The translations under genes and the position numbers were made by a program. This document shows, one piece after another, positions 1-8,234 of a DNA stretch of 20,048 bases; the stretch's first letter is position 1; each line of letters starts with the position of its first letter. The notes under the pieces are model-generated. The model saw only the letters and a program-made list of their open reading frames with translations, made no database searches and had not been told where the DNA came from. Source of the stretch: Fragilaria crotonensis. Lineage: Eukaryota; Bacillariophyta; Fragilariophyceae; Fragilariales; Fragilariaceae. The stretch covers positions 1-20,048 of the forward strand of contig JAKSYS010000834.1 of the NCBI GenBank assembly GCA_022925895.1, read 5' to 3'.

Positions 1-2
1 TT

Positions 3-217
3 GAGCATCATAACGCCGTCAGAGACGACATTGAAAGCTACAAATATAATGGGTATCCAATCGACGCGTGTGTTCTACCTGAGAATATCACCGATACGCA
101 GCTGGGTGTTGTAATCGGAGTCAGTGCCTTGGCGGGGATAGCGATGGTCATTGCTCTCTTTTGTATTGCTGGATAAGGCGACGTCGCAAAGAAGAAGAGT
201 TTGCTGACAATATATGA
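3..217 (+). CDS. C-terminal end of a single-pass membrane protein (partial, probable 1-nt frame break)
   Basis: The 5' part lies outside the window. Reading in from base 3 gives a polar luminal-looking segment with an N-glycosylation-like site (PENIT), then a hydrophobic membrane span (GVVIGVSALAGIAMVIALF). In the frame as given, translation stops at 174-176 just after the span. In the next frame the sequence continues with tyrosine, cysteine, tryptophan and then IRRRRKEEEFADNI, stopping at 215-217. A basic cluster straight after a membrane span is the classic stop-transfer and cytoplasmic tail. One extra T in the T4 run near 158-161 would join the two parts, so I infer a missing base in the assembly. 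The family is not recognisable from this fragment. The tail in the other frame is an inference. Confidence 0.5.
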
Positions 218-834
218 CAGAACGATGCCTGCATACCCACACCCCCGTACCTGGTGGATACCAGATACACTAGTACCCATGAATAAATCGCTCGATGTAT
301 CACATCAATACATGCTCACATGACGACGATCATAATCGATTCAGAACTGATTTAGAGGAAAGTGCCTATAATACTCAACACCCAGCGAGCCTACACCAAA
401 ACAATGCATCTCTTGCTACAGCCCCTTCGTTTCATCGATACTTGGCGTAGACCGTTAGGGTACCGGATGTAGTTATGAGTAATTACAACAATGTTGCATC
501 ACCTCGAGTCGATTCAAATGTATTTAGACACGGGTGGGCACAACGAAAATCTAAATCTAATCCATGCATCAGGTCTCTTCAAAGACACTACACGTACACC
601 TTCGGCGCCGCAAAATGCGACATGAGCGTTGATCCTTTCCGTCCCGCAAGTCGATCTCAACATCTCTGGGGTTGATGACGATCACGAGATTGCAACTTGT
701 GCACGCACCCCCAAGAAAATAATCAATTTCCTGCTGCCACGACACTGTCCTCGAATCTAAAACGCTAACTCGGGTGGGTACCACCGCGACAGGGAACTTA
801 CAAATTATTGTCGATACGACATCGTCAAGTGATG
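218..834. other. Intergenic stretch with no recognised gene
   Basis: About 620 bases lie between the 3' end of the left-edge membrane protein gene and the 3' end of the TMX-like gene, so this is convergent 3' space. Only short open frames with no recognisable domain occur here (for example about 475-675 on + and 569-784 on -). I see no tRNA, rRNA or clear repeat. Confidence 0.5.
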
Positions 835-1491
835 CTAGTCTACCTTTTCAAGTTTGGTAGAGGTCGCTTTTTTCCCGGGAAAGACAATTCTCAAAAGCAC
901 TACGAAAAGGGCACCTACGACTCCTCCGATCAACATCAATGCGACGGCCGCATTCTTTCGATATTTCGCAATGTGATCCATATCCTCCAGTACGACCGAT
1001 ACGAATCGAGATGAGTTCCTCCACACTTTATGAACAAATTCCATCCAATCATCCCAAAACTTCGGTGGTGGGGGTACGACCGACCCCACTATACTCTGGT
1101 AACGTGTTTCTACAAAGGACAACATGGCTTGGACCGCGCCATCGCCGGATATTGGGCCTCGGTAGGTGCACATGCGGTTCTTGACAAAATAGAGGTGGGT
1201 GGGATAAAAGCGAATCCCCAAGCGTTGCGAGAGCTTGCGATTTTCCAGAACGTTCACAATGCCAACGTGAATTCCGTCCGAGACGATGGATGCAAGGTCC
1301 TGAAGCACCGGGTCGCGAGAGACTTTAGATGTGGTGAACATGACAAACCATTTACCATTGGTTTGGCCAGAAGATGCTCTTGTCAGACGCTCAAAGTTGG
1401 ACTCGTCAAGCTGTATTACTGCGGACGACAAAACCAGGGGCGAGGAACAGAGGAGAAGAATTACAAGACGGGTTACCATGGTTATTGTCAT
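835..1491 (-). CDS. TMX-like thioredoxin-fold transmembrane protein lacking the CxxC active site
   Basis: The product is 218 aa. It has a cleavable-looking signal peptide (residues 1-24, hydrophobic core VILLLCSSPLVL), a thioredoxin-like domain (about 25-130), a Pro-rich linker (PPPP near 140-143) and a C-terminal membrane span (about 181-203), followed by a short basic tail GKKATSTKLEKVD. The cis-proline loop of thioredoxin folds is visible as GIRFYPTHLYF (92-102). Where PDI proteins have a WCxxC motif, this one has MFTTSKVSR (51-59), so it cannot do dithiol-disulfide exchange at that site. By analogy with TMX/PDI family membrane proteins it should sit in the ER or secretory membrane with the domain in the lumen, perhaps as a non-catalytic chaperone. 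The frame stays open up to 1590, but no ATG occurs there; the ATG at 1491 starts exactly at the signal peptide. It is divergent from the radical-SAM-like gene. Confidence 0.75.
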   Translation of the reverse strand: MTITMVTRLVILLLCSSPLVLSSAVIQLDESNFERLTRASSGQTNGKWFVMFTTSKVSRDPVLQDLASIVSDGIHVGIVNVLENRKLSQRLGIRFYPTHLYFVKNRMCTYRGPISGDGAVQAMLSFVETRYQSIVGSVVPPPPKFWDDWMEFVHKVWRNSSRFVSVVLEDMDHIAKYRKNAAVALMLIGGVVGALFVVLLRIVFPGKKATSTKLEKVD

Positions 1492-2049
1492 CGCACTGCT
1501 CCCGCGTCCCTTAGCAAGCCTTTTGTCACGACGTGTGAGTCGAGCATCAAACGCAAATCGTGATACAGTCTCACGGTGGAGGATGCGCAATGGCCGGATC
1601 GATTTTTTTCGTTGACGACCCTTTGAAAGGGCCCCTGGCCATTGCCTCTAGTGGTATACGGGAGTACTGTCGTCTACTGACTACTGGTACGGTGAGGGGC
1701 TCAAGATTTGTAGGCAGTACAGTACTCCAGTACTTGAACCGGTATTCTTCCTCTCCTTCATTTGCAAGCATGGATCTCTGCGTATGATCGGGACAAAAAC
1801 GGTGCCTTTCTGTAGGGGGTAGGTACAATATTCAGTACCTTGTACAAGTACCTCGTCGAAATTGTGAGACGCGGCAGGGCAGGCTGCACGTTGTGAATTG
1901 ACGTTACCTGTCAACTGACTTTGTGCTTTCGTATGCTCTTGAACAAAGGAAATGGGTCCGCAATCTTCACTATTTCTTACATTCCCATCACAAACTGTGC
2001 CATGTCAGTCGTCGATTCTGTATAGCGACTTCTTTATCTGCTCTATAGT
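1492..2049. promoter_or_regulatory. Divergent promoter space with a GTAC-word cluster
   Basis: This 558-bp space separates the start codons of the TMX-like gene (-) and the radical-SAM-like gene (+). Between 1662 and 1853 there are about nine GTAC cores in contexts such as AGTACTG, CAGTACAGTACTCCAGTACTT and TTGTACAAGTACC, far above the roughly one expected by chance in that length. A single half-CRE-like TGACGTTA lies near 1900. No coding region is supported here. Confidence 0.45.
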
Positions 2050-2766
2050 ATGATAATCAAAGCCCCCTTCTATACCTATGCCCTAGGTCGAACGCTCTAC
2101 ATTCCCATCACATGTCGTAGCAACTCGCGAACTTTGCCCGAGACGCGTGGCCCCGGATTCACTCTGTCATCGCACACGGTGGCCGCCCTTTGTCGATTTC
2201 GCGATCTTGAATGCCAAAATCAAAGGTGGTCGTATTGGTGTAACTGGCTTGACACGCAAGACATAAACCAACATCTACCGGAAGCGTTGGTGAAGGTTGT
2301 TGCTATTGACTACAATCCGTCAATAGAAATCATCCTCAAGGATGAGATTCAAGGCCAAATGGAACGATCGGAGTGGACAGAGCTTAGATTGGGCGGCGAG
2401 GGCGAACCGACATTGAATCTACCAGCTGTGGAATATTTATCCCGAGAGTTCAGTGACAAGATTACCATGACAGTGATGACTAATGGCTTGACAGATTGTG
2501 CCTCCTCCCTAAAAGAATGGGGAATCTCGGGGGTGAGTGTGGCGTTTCCCACAAGCGATCCAAATCAATACCTTACACTTATGGATCCGCTGGTCGATAA
2601 TGGGCATGAGCGAGTTTGTTCCTTCGTTCTCAGTGCTTTGGCCTGTGATTTGCAAGTGGAACTTACTGCTATCGATCGGCCGGATGTCAATCAGGTCAAG
2701 ACTCAAGAGTTGGCAAGGCGCTTGGGTGTTGAGACCGAGATACGATGGAGACCTTACTTCCCGTGA
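2050..2766 (+). CDS. TatD-associated radical-SAM-like protein without a visible CxxxCxxC cluster motif
   Basis: The product is 238 aa, starting at the ATG at 2050. The pattern YxLGRTLYIPIT (10-21), then TRGPGF (32-37), GGEGEPTLNLP (115-125), a TNGL strand near 144-147 and a terminal RWRPYFP (232-238) fits the TatD-associated radical SAM family, whose SAM-binding GGE-like strand and C-terminal WRPY are typical. In radical SAM enzymes three cysteines in CxxxCxxC hold the 4Fe-4S cluster. At the expected place (22-37) this protein reads CRSNSRTLPETRGPGF, with one cysteine only. It therefore either lost radical chemistry or belongs to a cysteine-less eukaryotic branch. Its substrate is unknown. 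It converges on the glutamine synthetase gene with a 272-bp gap that contains nothing I recognise. The family call comes from motif memory; a profile search would settle it. Confidence 0.62.
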   Translation: MIIKAPFYTYALGRTLYIPITCRSNSRTLPETRGPGFTLSSHTVAALCRFRDLECQNQRWSYWCNWLDTQDINQHLPEALVKVVAIDYNPSIEIILKDEIQGQMERSEWTELRLGGEGEPTLNLPAVEYLSREFSDKITMTVMTNGLTDCASSLKEWGISGVSVAFPTSDPNQYLTLMDPLVDNGHERVCSFVLSALACDLQVELTAIDRPDVNQVKTQELARRLGVETEIRWRPYFP

Positions 2767-3038
2767 ATGGCGATGGTTCGATCCATATGAAAGGAGAGAT
2801 TTGGTCAGTGATTGCTCATGATCCAACGGTTCATGCAAAAAGTCATGACCTGAGGACTGAGGCGGCCACTAAGCGAATATTTGAAGGCAGTTTATGCCAC
2901 TGGCAATTCGTTTTCGTGACATTTCTAGTCTGATATGCTGTACATTGTACCATAGGAGTGGTGCATGTCAAAGCGCAAGGTGAACTTTAACTAAATGCCT
3001 AGCAATATTTCTTTGGTCAAGAGATGTAAACCATACGT

Positions 3039-4624
3039 CTAAACTACCTCACGGTCTTTTGGCTTGATCTCCGGGGCCTCAGGTCCCATAATGGTCTGCA
3101 TGATCTTTCCTGTCACGATGTATGGGTCAGCATTGGATGACGGTCTGCGGTCCTCAAAGTATCCCTTGCCCTCAGCCTCGGTATCACGTCCAATACGAAT
3201 GGAGGCGCCGCGATTTGCAACACCGTACGAGAAAGTATCCATAGAAGCTGTTTCGTGCTTTCCGGTCAAACGCAGTTCGTTGCCCTCTCCGTAAACAGCA
3301 ATGTGTTCAGCGTGCTTGGCCCCAAGCTTGTAGATGGCCTTCTTAATAACCTCGAGACCACCCTCTTCGCGCATGGCCTTGGTGGAAACGTTCGTGTGCA
3401 TGCCAGCACCATTCCAATCTCCCTGAACAATGGGCTTAGGATGAAGAGTGCAGTAGACCTGGAAATCCTCGCACACGCGCTGGAGGATATACCTTGACAT
3501 CATGAGCTGGTCGGCTGCGTCGATTCCAACACATGGTCCGACTTGGTATTCCTGTTGTCCAGGCATGACTTCTCCGTTAACACCGGAGATCTCGATACCC
3601 GCGTACAGACAGGCTTGGTATAGGGAGTCAGTGATGGCACGTCCAAAGTTATTCTCTGGACCAACGGAGCAGTAGTATGGTCCTTGAGGGCGACTTGGCA
3701 TACCGCCCTCTGGCCAGCCAAGAGGAGTTTTTGTGTCCATGTTGAACAGAGTGAACTCTTGCTCACATCCGAACCAGATCTGTTCGTCGTCGTGACCTTC
3801 GAAGGCCTTCACAGCTAGCAGTATTACATGAAAAAAGAGAAAAGGTGAGATTCGCCTTGCGATCCAGGACATTTTTCGACAACAGGAAACTTCGCGAATT
3901 TTGTCGTTAGTTCCAATCGTGTATCCCTTCACGCCAAAACAAGTGGACTGTTGTCTGACAGTAAAACTCCGAACAGTAAAACCACTCCAAAGTCCTTGGC
4001 ATACGTGAAGATGGAGTGCCGGGGACGATGCACCGAAGATCGAGGATGAGATGTGATTTGGTAGGGGAATCAACTTACCGACAGCACGGTTGTTCGTTGG
4101 GAGTGGCTCGCCAGCAGGAGTGTACGTATCGCACATGACGAGGATATTGTTCAAACCATCGGAACGAGGGCGGAAAGGATCCTTGAAGATGCGCTGTGGC
4201 CTGATGAATTGATAGTGGTATCAGGAATAAAAAAATTTAGCAGACGGCACGGAGAACCTGCAACTTACTTGAGGATTACTTCAGAGTCGTCACCAGGGGC
4301 TTGGCCGGTGGATGATCCGTCGAAGTTCCACTTAGGAAGGGAATCAACATCCTTTCCCTTGGAAGCAGGAAGAGTGCGGGTCTTGGATCTAGTGTTACCG
4401 TCCGCATCAACCCAGACATACTCTGCTAGGATCTTGTCATCAGGAAAGCCAAGGCTTTGGTATTTTGCAATAACTGCTGGGTCAAGAGACGATTGACCAG
4501 TTTTTGGCGTTAGGATTCCAGCCATTTCGATGGCGGTGGCTCGGCGGGAAAAGGTGGCAGCAGGGGCAAAAGAGGAGACGCCGCCGATAGCGGCAAGCGC
4601 CAGTACTGCTGTTGAGAATTTCAT
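3039..4624 (-). CDS. Glutamine synthetase type II, plastid-targeted (three exons)
   Basis: ATP-dependent ligation of ammonium to glutamate, the entry step of plastid nitrogen assimilation (GS/GOGAT cycle). Exons on the minus strand are 4624-4269, 4200-4079 and 3814-3039, joined by two GTAAGT...AG introns of 68 and 264 nt. The spliced frame is exactly 1254 nt, 417 aa, intact. Residues 1-22 form an ER-type signal peptide with an ASAF-like transition (VSSFAPA, 16-22), then a Ser/Arg-rich transit region to about 34, as expected for import into a four-membrane diatom plastid. Visible GS motifs are [11 protein letters not shown] (98-108), metal ligands in CEQEF (E177, E179), [10 protein letters not shown] (E241, E248), [11 protein letters not shown] (291-301), [10 protein letters not shown] (360-369) and [12 protein letters not shown] (380-391). 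Length suits eukaryotic GSII plus presequence. The promoter carries two perfect CRE palindromes (4863 and 4927), suggesting bZIP control. This is most likely the diatom plastid GSII gene. Confidence 0.96.
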
Positions 4625-4862
4625 GTTGGCCGTTGTTTGTGAGAAGGTGAGTCAAATGCGAAATGCCAGATTTTTGGAAATGTGGAATCTGGTTGGTTCG
4701 CGATCTTTTGCATTCTCGGGTATTAACGGTGATGGGGGTGGAATATCACGTTTTTCGTCTCTTTGCACAGCGGGGATGACGAGTTTTCAGTACATTGTTT
4801 ACTCATTGTAGCATAGGTGAGAAGTGTACTCTGTACTCCAGTACTCCGTTGATACACTTGAT

Positions 4863-4870
4863 TGACGTCA
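4863..4870. promoter_or_regulatory. Perfect palindromic CRE site TGACGTCA (proximal)
   Basis: The sequence TGACGTCA begins 239 bp upstream of the GSII ATG. This is the consensus for CREB/ATF-type bZIP dimers. In P. tricornutum TGACGT-type CO2/cAMP-responsive elements control carbonic anhydrase PtCA1. Function here is inferred from the motif, its duplication and its position. Confidence 0.55.
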
Positions 4871-4926
4871 GTCGATCTGCGATCACCAAAACCAAATGGT
4901 TCCTTGCCCTGATGGAGGGAACAAGC

Positions 4927-4934
4927 TGACGTCA
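4927..4934. promoter_or_regulatory. Perfect palindromic CRE site TGACGTCA (distal)
   Basis: This is a second exact TGACGTCA, 64 bp from the first. The spacing is close to six helical turns, so bZIP dimers on both would face a similar side of the DNA. It is upstream of GSII (-303 from the ATG). Confidence 0.55.
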
Positions 4935-5354
4935 TTGGCATCCGGTTGATCGTATCGCCCGTACGAGACCACTACAGTACTACAAATAGAACAGCGTACA
5001 GCAGTAGGAGTACTAACTACTGTACTAACTACTGTACTGACTTGTACTGACTACTGACTTCTCGAAGTACTAAACAACACTGGTACTTGTACTGGTATAA
5101 GTGTAAAGGAGAGGGAGTTTGGAGTTTGGAGCGCGCATGTCATTTCTTAACGGAGAGTGCCTACATATGTACACACTGCCTACTGCCTACACATCGTGTG
5201 CTGCTGGAAGGTCCGGCAATACGGGCGAATTCCTGAATAAAGGAAGTATGCGCGCCCGCCGGGAGGGAGGGAAACAAGTTCCGATCGATGTCTGGCTGGC
5301 GCAAAATTGGATGTGCCGGCGTGGTGGTGACACGGCTGACGTCTGTAAGAAAAT

Positions 5355-5667
5355 TTGCTTACAGCGAAAAAAAAATTGCTTACGGAATGAAATTGCTTAC
5401 GGAATTTGCTTACCATAAGCAAATCTATTGTAAGCAGAAATTTGCTTACAAAATTTGCTTACTGGGAGATTAAATTTGCTTACGGGGACTGTCTTTTCTA
5501 CGTAAAAACATACCAATTTTCAAACACCTAAATAAAATTTACTTACAGCAAAGAAGAATTTGCTTACGAAAATCAAATTTGCTTACAGAAAAAATTTGCT
5601 TACAAAATTTGCTTACCGGCATAATTTGCTTACTGATTTTGCTTACTGTCATGAAAAATTTGCTTAC
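5355..5667. repeat. Interspersed TTGCTTAC array (about 15 exact copies)
   Basis: TTGCTTAC occurs exactly about fifteen times (for example at 5355, 5376, 5393, 5406, 5442, 5455, 5476, 5560, 5579, 5596, 5609, 5626, 5639 and 5660), usually preceded by an A/T-rich AAAAT or AAATT. There is also a TTTACTTAC variant near 5538 and two inverted, slightly altered copies (about 5415-5432). Spacing is irregular (13-20 nt, with one gap of about 80), so this is neither a clean microsatellite nor a CRISPR. On the minus strand each unit reads GTAAGCAA, which resembles a 5' splice site. It lies 275-590 bp upstream of the AP-3 sigma ATG. Function unknown. Confidence 0.85.
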
Positions 5668-5941
5668 GATGCAGCAACCTTGCCGGCTCGGATGGATCAT
5701 TACGATTGCTAAAATTCTCGCATCATGCAAATCGGAGCAAGGCTGACGCGCAAACTCAACTGCCCCTAACGGTACGGCTGGAACGTGCATGGGCCGGACC
5801 TTCCTGGCAGATGGCTGGACGCAGGAGTTCATGTTGTGCGCGTATTGAGTCGCAAGTCGCAAGTCGCAGCTCAGTTCGGACCAGCCGACCGACAGCGGGT
5901 GATTCATTCTGTCATAAAGTCACGCTTGCTTCAGTTCCACC

Positions 5942-6485
5942 ATGATCAAGGGTATCCTCATAGTCAACAACCAAGGCAAGCCGCGTCTTGTCAAGTTTTA
6001 CCAGTCTGTCACATCTGAAGAGAAGCAACAATCTGTTATTCGACGAGTCTTTCAACAAGTGGGCGCAACGACCCGATAGTTTCTGCAATTACTTGGAGGG
6101 TTCGATACCCGAGTGGGGTGAAAACATCAAGCTCATCTACCGACATTACGCAACCTTATACTTTGTATTTGCTGTTGACTCTCAAGAATCTGATTTGGGA
6201 ATATTAGACTTGATTCAAGTCTTCGTTGAGGCGCTCGACAAGTGCTTTGAGAATGTTTGTGAATTGGATCTGATTTTTCACTCGGATCGGGTACATTACA
6301 TCCTGGACGAAGTGGTCATGGGTGGGATGGTGCTGGAAACCAATATCAACCAGATTCTACAAGCAATAAAGGATCAAGGCAAGATGCACACGGATTCCTT
6401 GACAAAAGTGGACGCGGGCGACTCTGCCAGTGCAATTCGAGAACGATTAGGTGGTGACGTCTCAAAGTGGACGTATAACTGGTAG
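5942..6485 (+). CDS. AP-3 adaptor complex small (sigma) subunit, with a 1-nt frame break
   Basis: This is the small subunit of the AP-3 coat adaptor, which sorts cargo from Golgi/endosomes to lysosome- or vacuole-related organelles. The ATG at 5942 gives the classic sigma-3 start MIKGILIVNNQGKPRLVKFY. That frame stops (TAG) at about 6077-6079. The rest of the longin-like domain is in the next frame: PDSFCNYLEGSIPEWG, KLIYRHYATLYFVFAVDS, DLIQVFVEALDKCFENVCEL and HYILDEVVMGGMVLETN, all typical of sigma adaptins, ending at 6485. Removing one base in the GCAACGACCC stretch (about 6067-6075) restores one frame of 180 aa, close to known AP-3 sigma lengths. An intron cannot explain the break because no GT-AG pair of suitable size is present. 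An assembly indel, a real mutation or +1 frameshifting remain. Its stop is 52 bp from the convergent BI-1-family stop. Confidence 0.9.
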
Positions 6486-6537
6486 CTGCTACAGTAAACA
6501 AGCTTAGTTGCTGGAACGCATTCAGGATTGTGTTTCA

Positions 6538-7570
6538 TTACTTTCTTTGATCTTCTCCAATCAGTCGCAAGATATAGATGAACATGTTGATAATGTCATT
6601 GTACAGTGACATGGCGCCGAATACGTAATCCTTCTCGTTCATTTGGTACTTGCTGTACTTGCCCGCCACAATGAGTTTGGTGTGGTAGGCTAGGTAGAAC
6701 GAGAATAGTACTGCACCGGCGAACGACATCCACGCGTCTCGCATCGGCAAAACCCGGCCGGAATGATCCCGTACTGCTCTAATAGATTGATCAAGATGAA
6801 CATGAGGAATATCATTCCTGCCGATGAAAGGCCTGCACCCCATTGAGAAAGATCATACTTGGGTTCTTGTTCAAAATGGTATACGCCGACACGGTAGTGG
6901 CTGCAACAGCCGTCGCTCCCATGGCCGCGAGCACAGCTGAAAACTGGTAAAAGCTGGAAATGAAACCCACTGCGACCGATTCACCCAGCGTGAAAAGCGC
7001 AAGTAACTGCCATTTCATGGGAGCCTCCCGACAGGCTCGGACAGAACCGCAAACCAAAAACCAGGCGATTGATGATATGCCTAAAGAAAGAAGAGGAACA
7101 AAAGATCCAGCTTGTCTCATCCAAGCACCAACCTGAGGTTCATTCCAAAGAACAGTACTGATAAGGCTGTGACAAGTAATTGACCGGATAATATCGCATA
7201 GACTCGAGCTATAGCATAGAACGGGGGCAAATGAGTCGGATACATTTCATCAACGAGCTCGTATGACAACGCGTCATGGCGGCTTACCAATGAATGTGTT
7301 GCGATCCTCTCTAGTCAAGAAGGCGTTGATCATGTTCTTTGTTTCCTGGTTCTCGTCGTCATCCTTGGTGAGATCCTCTACGATTGGATAAAGCCGTTGG
7401 TGTTGTTGCCGTTGCGACTGGCTTCCAGGTTTGCGAACCCCCATGGGACCAAACAAACGAGGCCCTCCGCCACGTTGACCTAACTGAGGGGATTCGGCAT
7501 GGCACGACTGCAGGGATAGGACCACAGTGAACAACAGCGCTATGCAAGGAATGCGCAGGATGAAATTCAT
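6538..7570 (-). CDS. Bax-inhibitor-1 / Lifeguard (TMBIM) family membrane protein, two exons, three 1-nt frame breaks
   Basis: TMBIM proteins are multi-span membrane proteins linked to ER or Golgi calcium leak and stress survival. Exon 1 is 7570-7288, a GTAAGC...AG intron of 79 nt follows (7287-7209), and exon 2 is 7208-6538. The N-terminus looks like a signal peptide (residues 1-25) followed by a Gly/Gln/Arg-rich acidic region, unusual for this family. Exon 2 encodes at least six spans and the family signatures LAYHTKLIVAGK and EKDYVFGAMSLYNDIINMFIYILRL. Exon 2 is broken three times: near 7132-7135 (MN/PQVGAWM), near 6857-6862 (NKNP/KYDLSQWG) and near 6752-6757 (PAGF/DAWMSF). Each is healed by one added base in a C or T run, and then the spliced length is exactly 957 nt (318 aa plus stop), which strongly suggests missing bases in the assembly rather than decay. 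The usual Asp of the DTQ motif is His here (YHTKL). Confidence 0.85.
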
Positions 7571-8234
7571 AGTACTGTCTTGTTACAAAAGGAAGTATTC
7601 AGCAGAGTTGATGGTCGATTGTTGAATATTTACGCTGACCCTCGCTGATGCATCTGTGTGAAAGGCAAAACGTATATGGTAGGGAGTTGTATACTTGGAT
7701 TGTCTTTTATGAAAAATGAATAGAGAATGTCGAAAGCAAAAAAGAAAGAAAAAAGATCGGATCCCTCGGATGATTGACACCTATCGGTTTGCTCGGGAAC
7801 CTAGCCAATCCCTATTCAGACAGGATGAATCAATTGAGTTGGTGGCGTTTGGCGGAAGTAGGAAGGGCGATGGCTAAATTTATCGAGTTTCTGGTCCAAG
7901 TTATACAAGTACAGTACTATGTAGTAGAGCTAGTACTCCGGTTATCTCGAGAAATGATTGCGCCAGAATTCCGACGGTTAGACACAAGAAAATGACGATG
8001 ACATCACTCAATTTCATAGGAACAAGCCGTGACAACAGCGCTACAAGCTCTACCGTGAGCTGGATTTGTTCACAGAATTTTTTTGCCGCATCACTTCACT
8101 CTTGACATCGCATTTCGCTTTCGGCGTCAGAAGTTTTCACCACATTTCGACACTTTCGAAACATCTCATCTCATATCGCAGGTTTGAATTGCTACAACGG
8201 CGCTAGCACATCGCAGCGAAAACACTCGTTGAAA
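7571..8234. promoter_or_regulatory. Divergent promoter space between BI-1 family and LRR genes
   Basis: This 664-bp space lies between two divergent start codons. A compact GTAC group (AAGTACAGTACTATG...AGTACTCC) lies at 7906-7939. Pyrimidine-rich TCACTTCACTC / TTTCGACACTTTCG stretches lie at 8090-8180, just before the LRR gene, as often seen at diatom 5' UTRs. The short open frame 7774-7995 begins with TTG and has no recognisable domain, so I do not call it. Confidence 0.4.

Larger units (their letters stand above)
4625..5341. promoter_or_regulatory. Divergent promoter space between GSII and the AP-3 gene, with GTAC cluster
   Basis: This is the first part of a 1.3-kb space between the GSII start (4624, -) and the AP-3 sigma start (5942, +). 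Between about 4790 and 5095 there are roughly fourteen GTAC cores, many as AGTACT, CTGTACT or TTGTACTG, including a small tandem CTAACTACTGTA array near 5010-5035. Two CRE sites are listed separately. No protein-coding region is supported here. Confidence 0.5.

Noticed and set aside
1492-1590. N-terminal extension of the TMX-like protein
   Set aside because: The frame is open but contains no ATG, and the signal peptide begins at the ATG at 1491.
5355-5667. CRISPR array
   Set aside because: The repeat unit is only 8 nt, spacers are short, A/T-rich and irregular, there are no cas genes, and the setting is eukaryotic.
5539-5907. Repetitive VSKF.KQI protein on the minus strand
   Set aside because: The repeats come from translating the TTGCTTAC array; no promoter, start context or homology supports it.
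6055-6080. Mini-intron explaining the AP-3 sigma frame break
   Set aside because: The only GT...AG pair is about 21 nt and has the wrong length modulo three; other introns here are 68 nt or more.
7774-7995. 73-codon open frame in the BI-1/LRR promoter space
   Set aside because: It starts with TTG, covers a GTAC cluster and has no recognisable domain.
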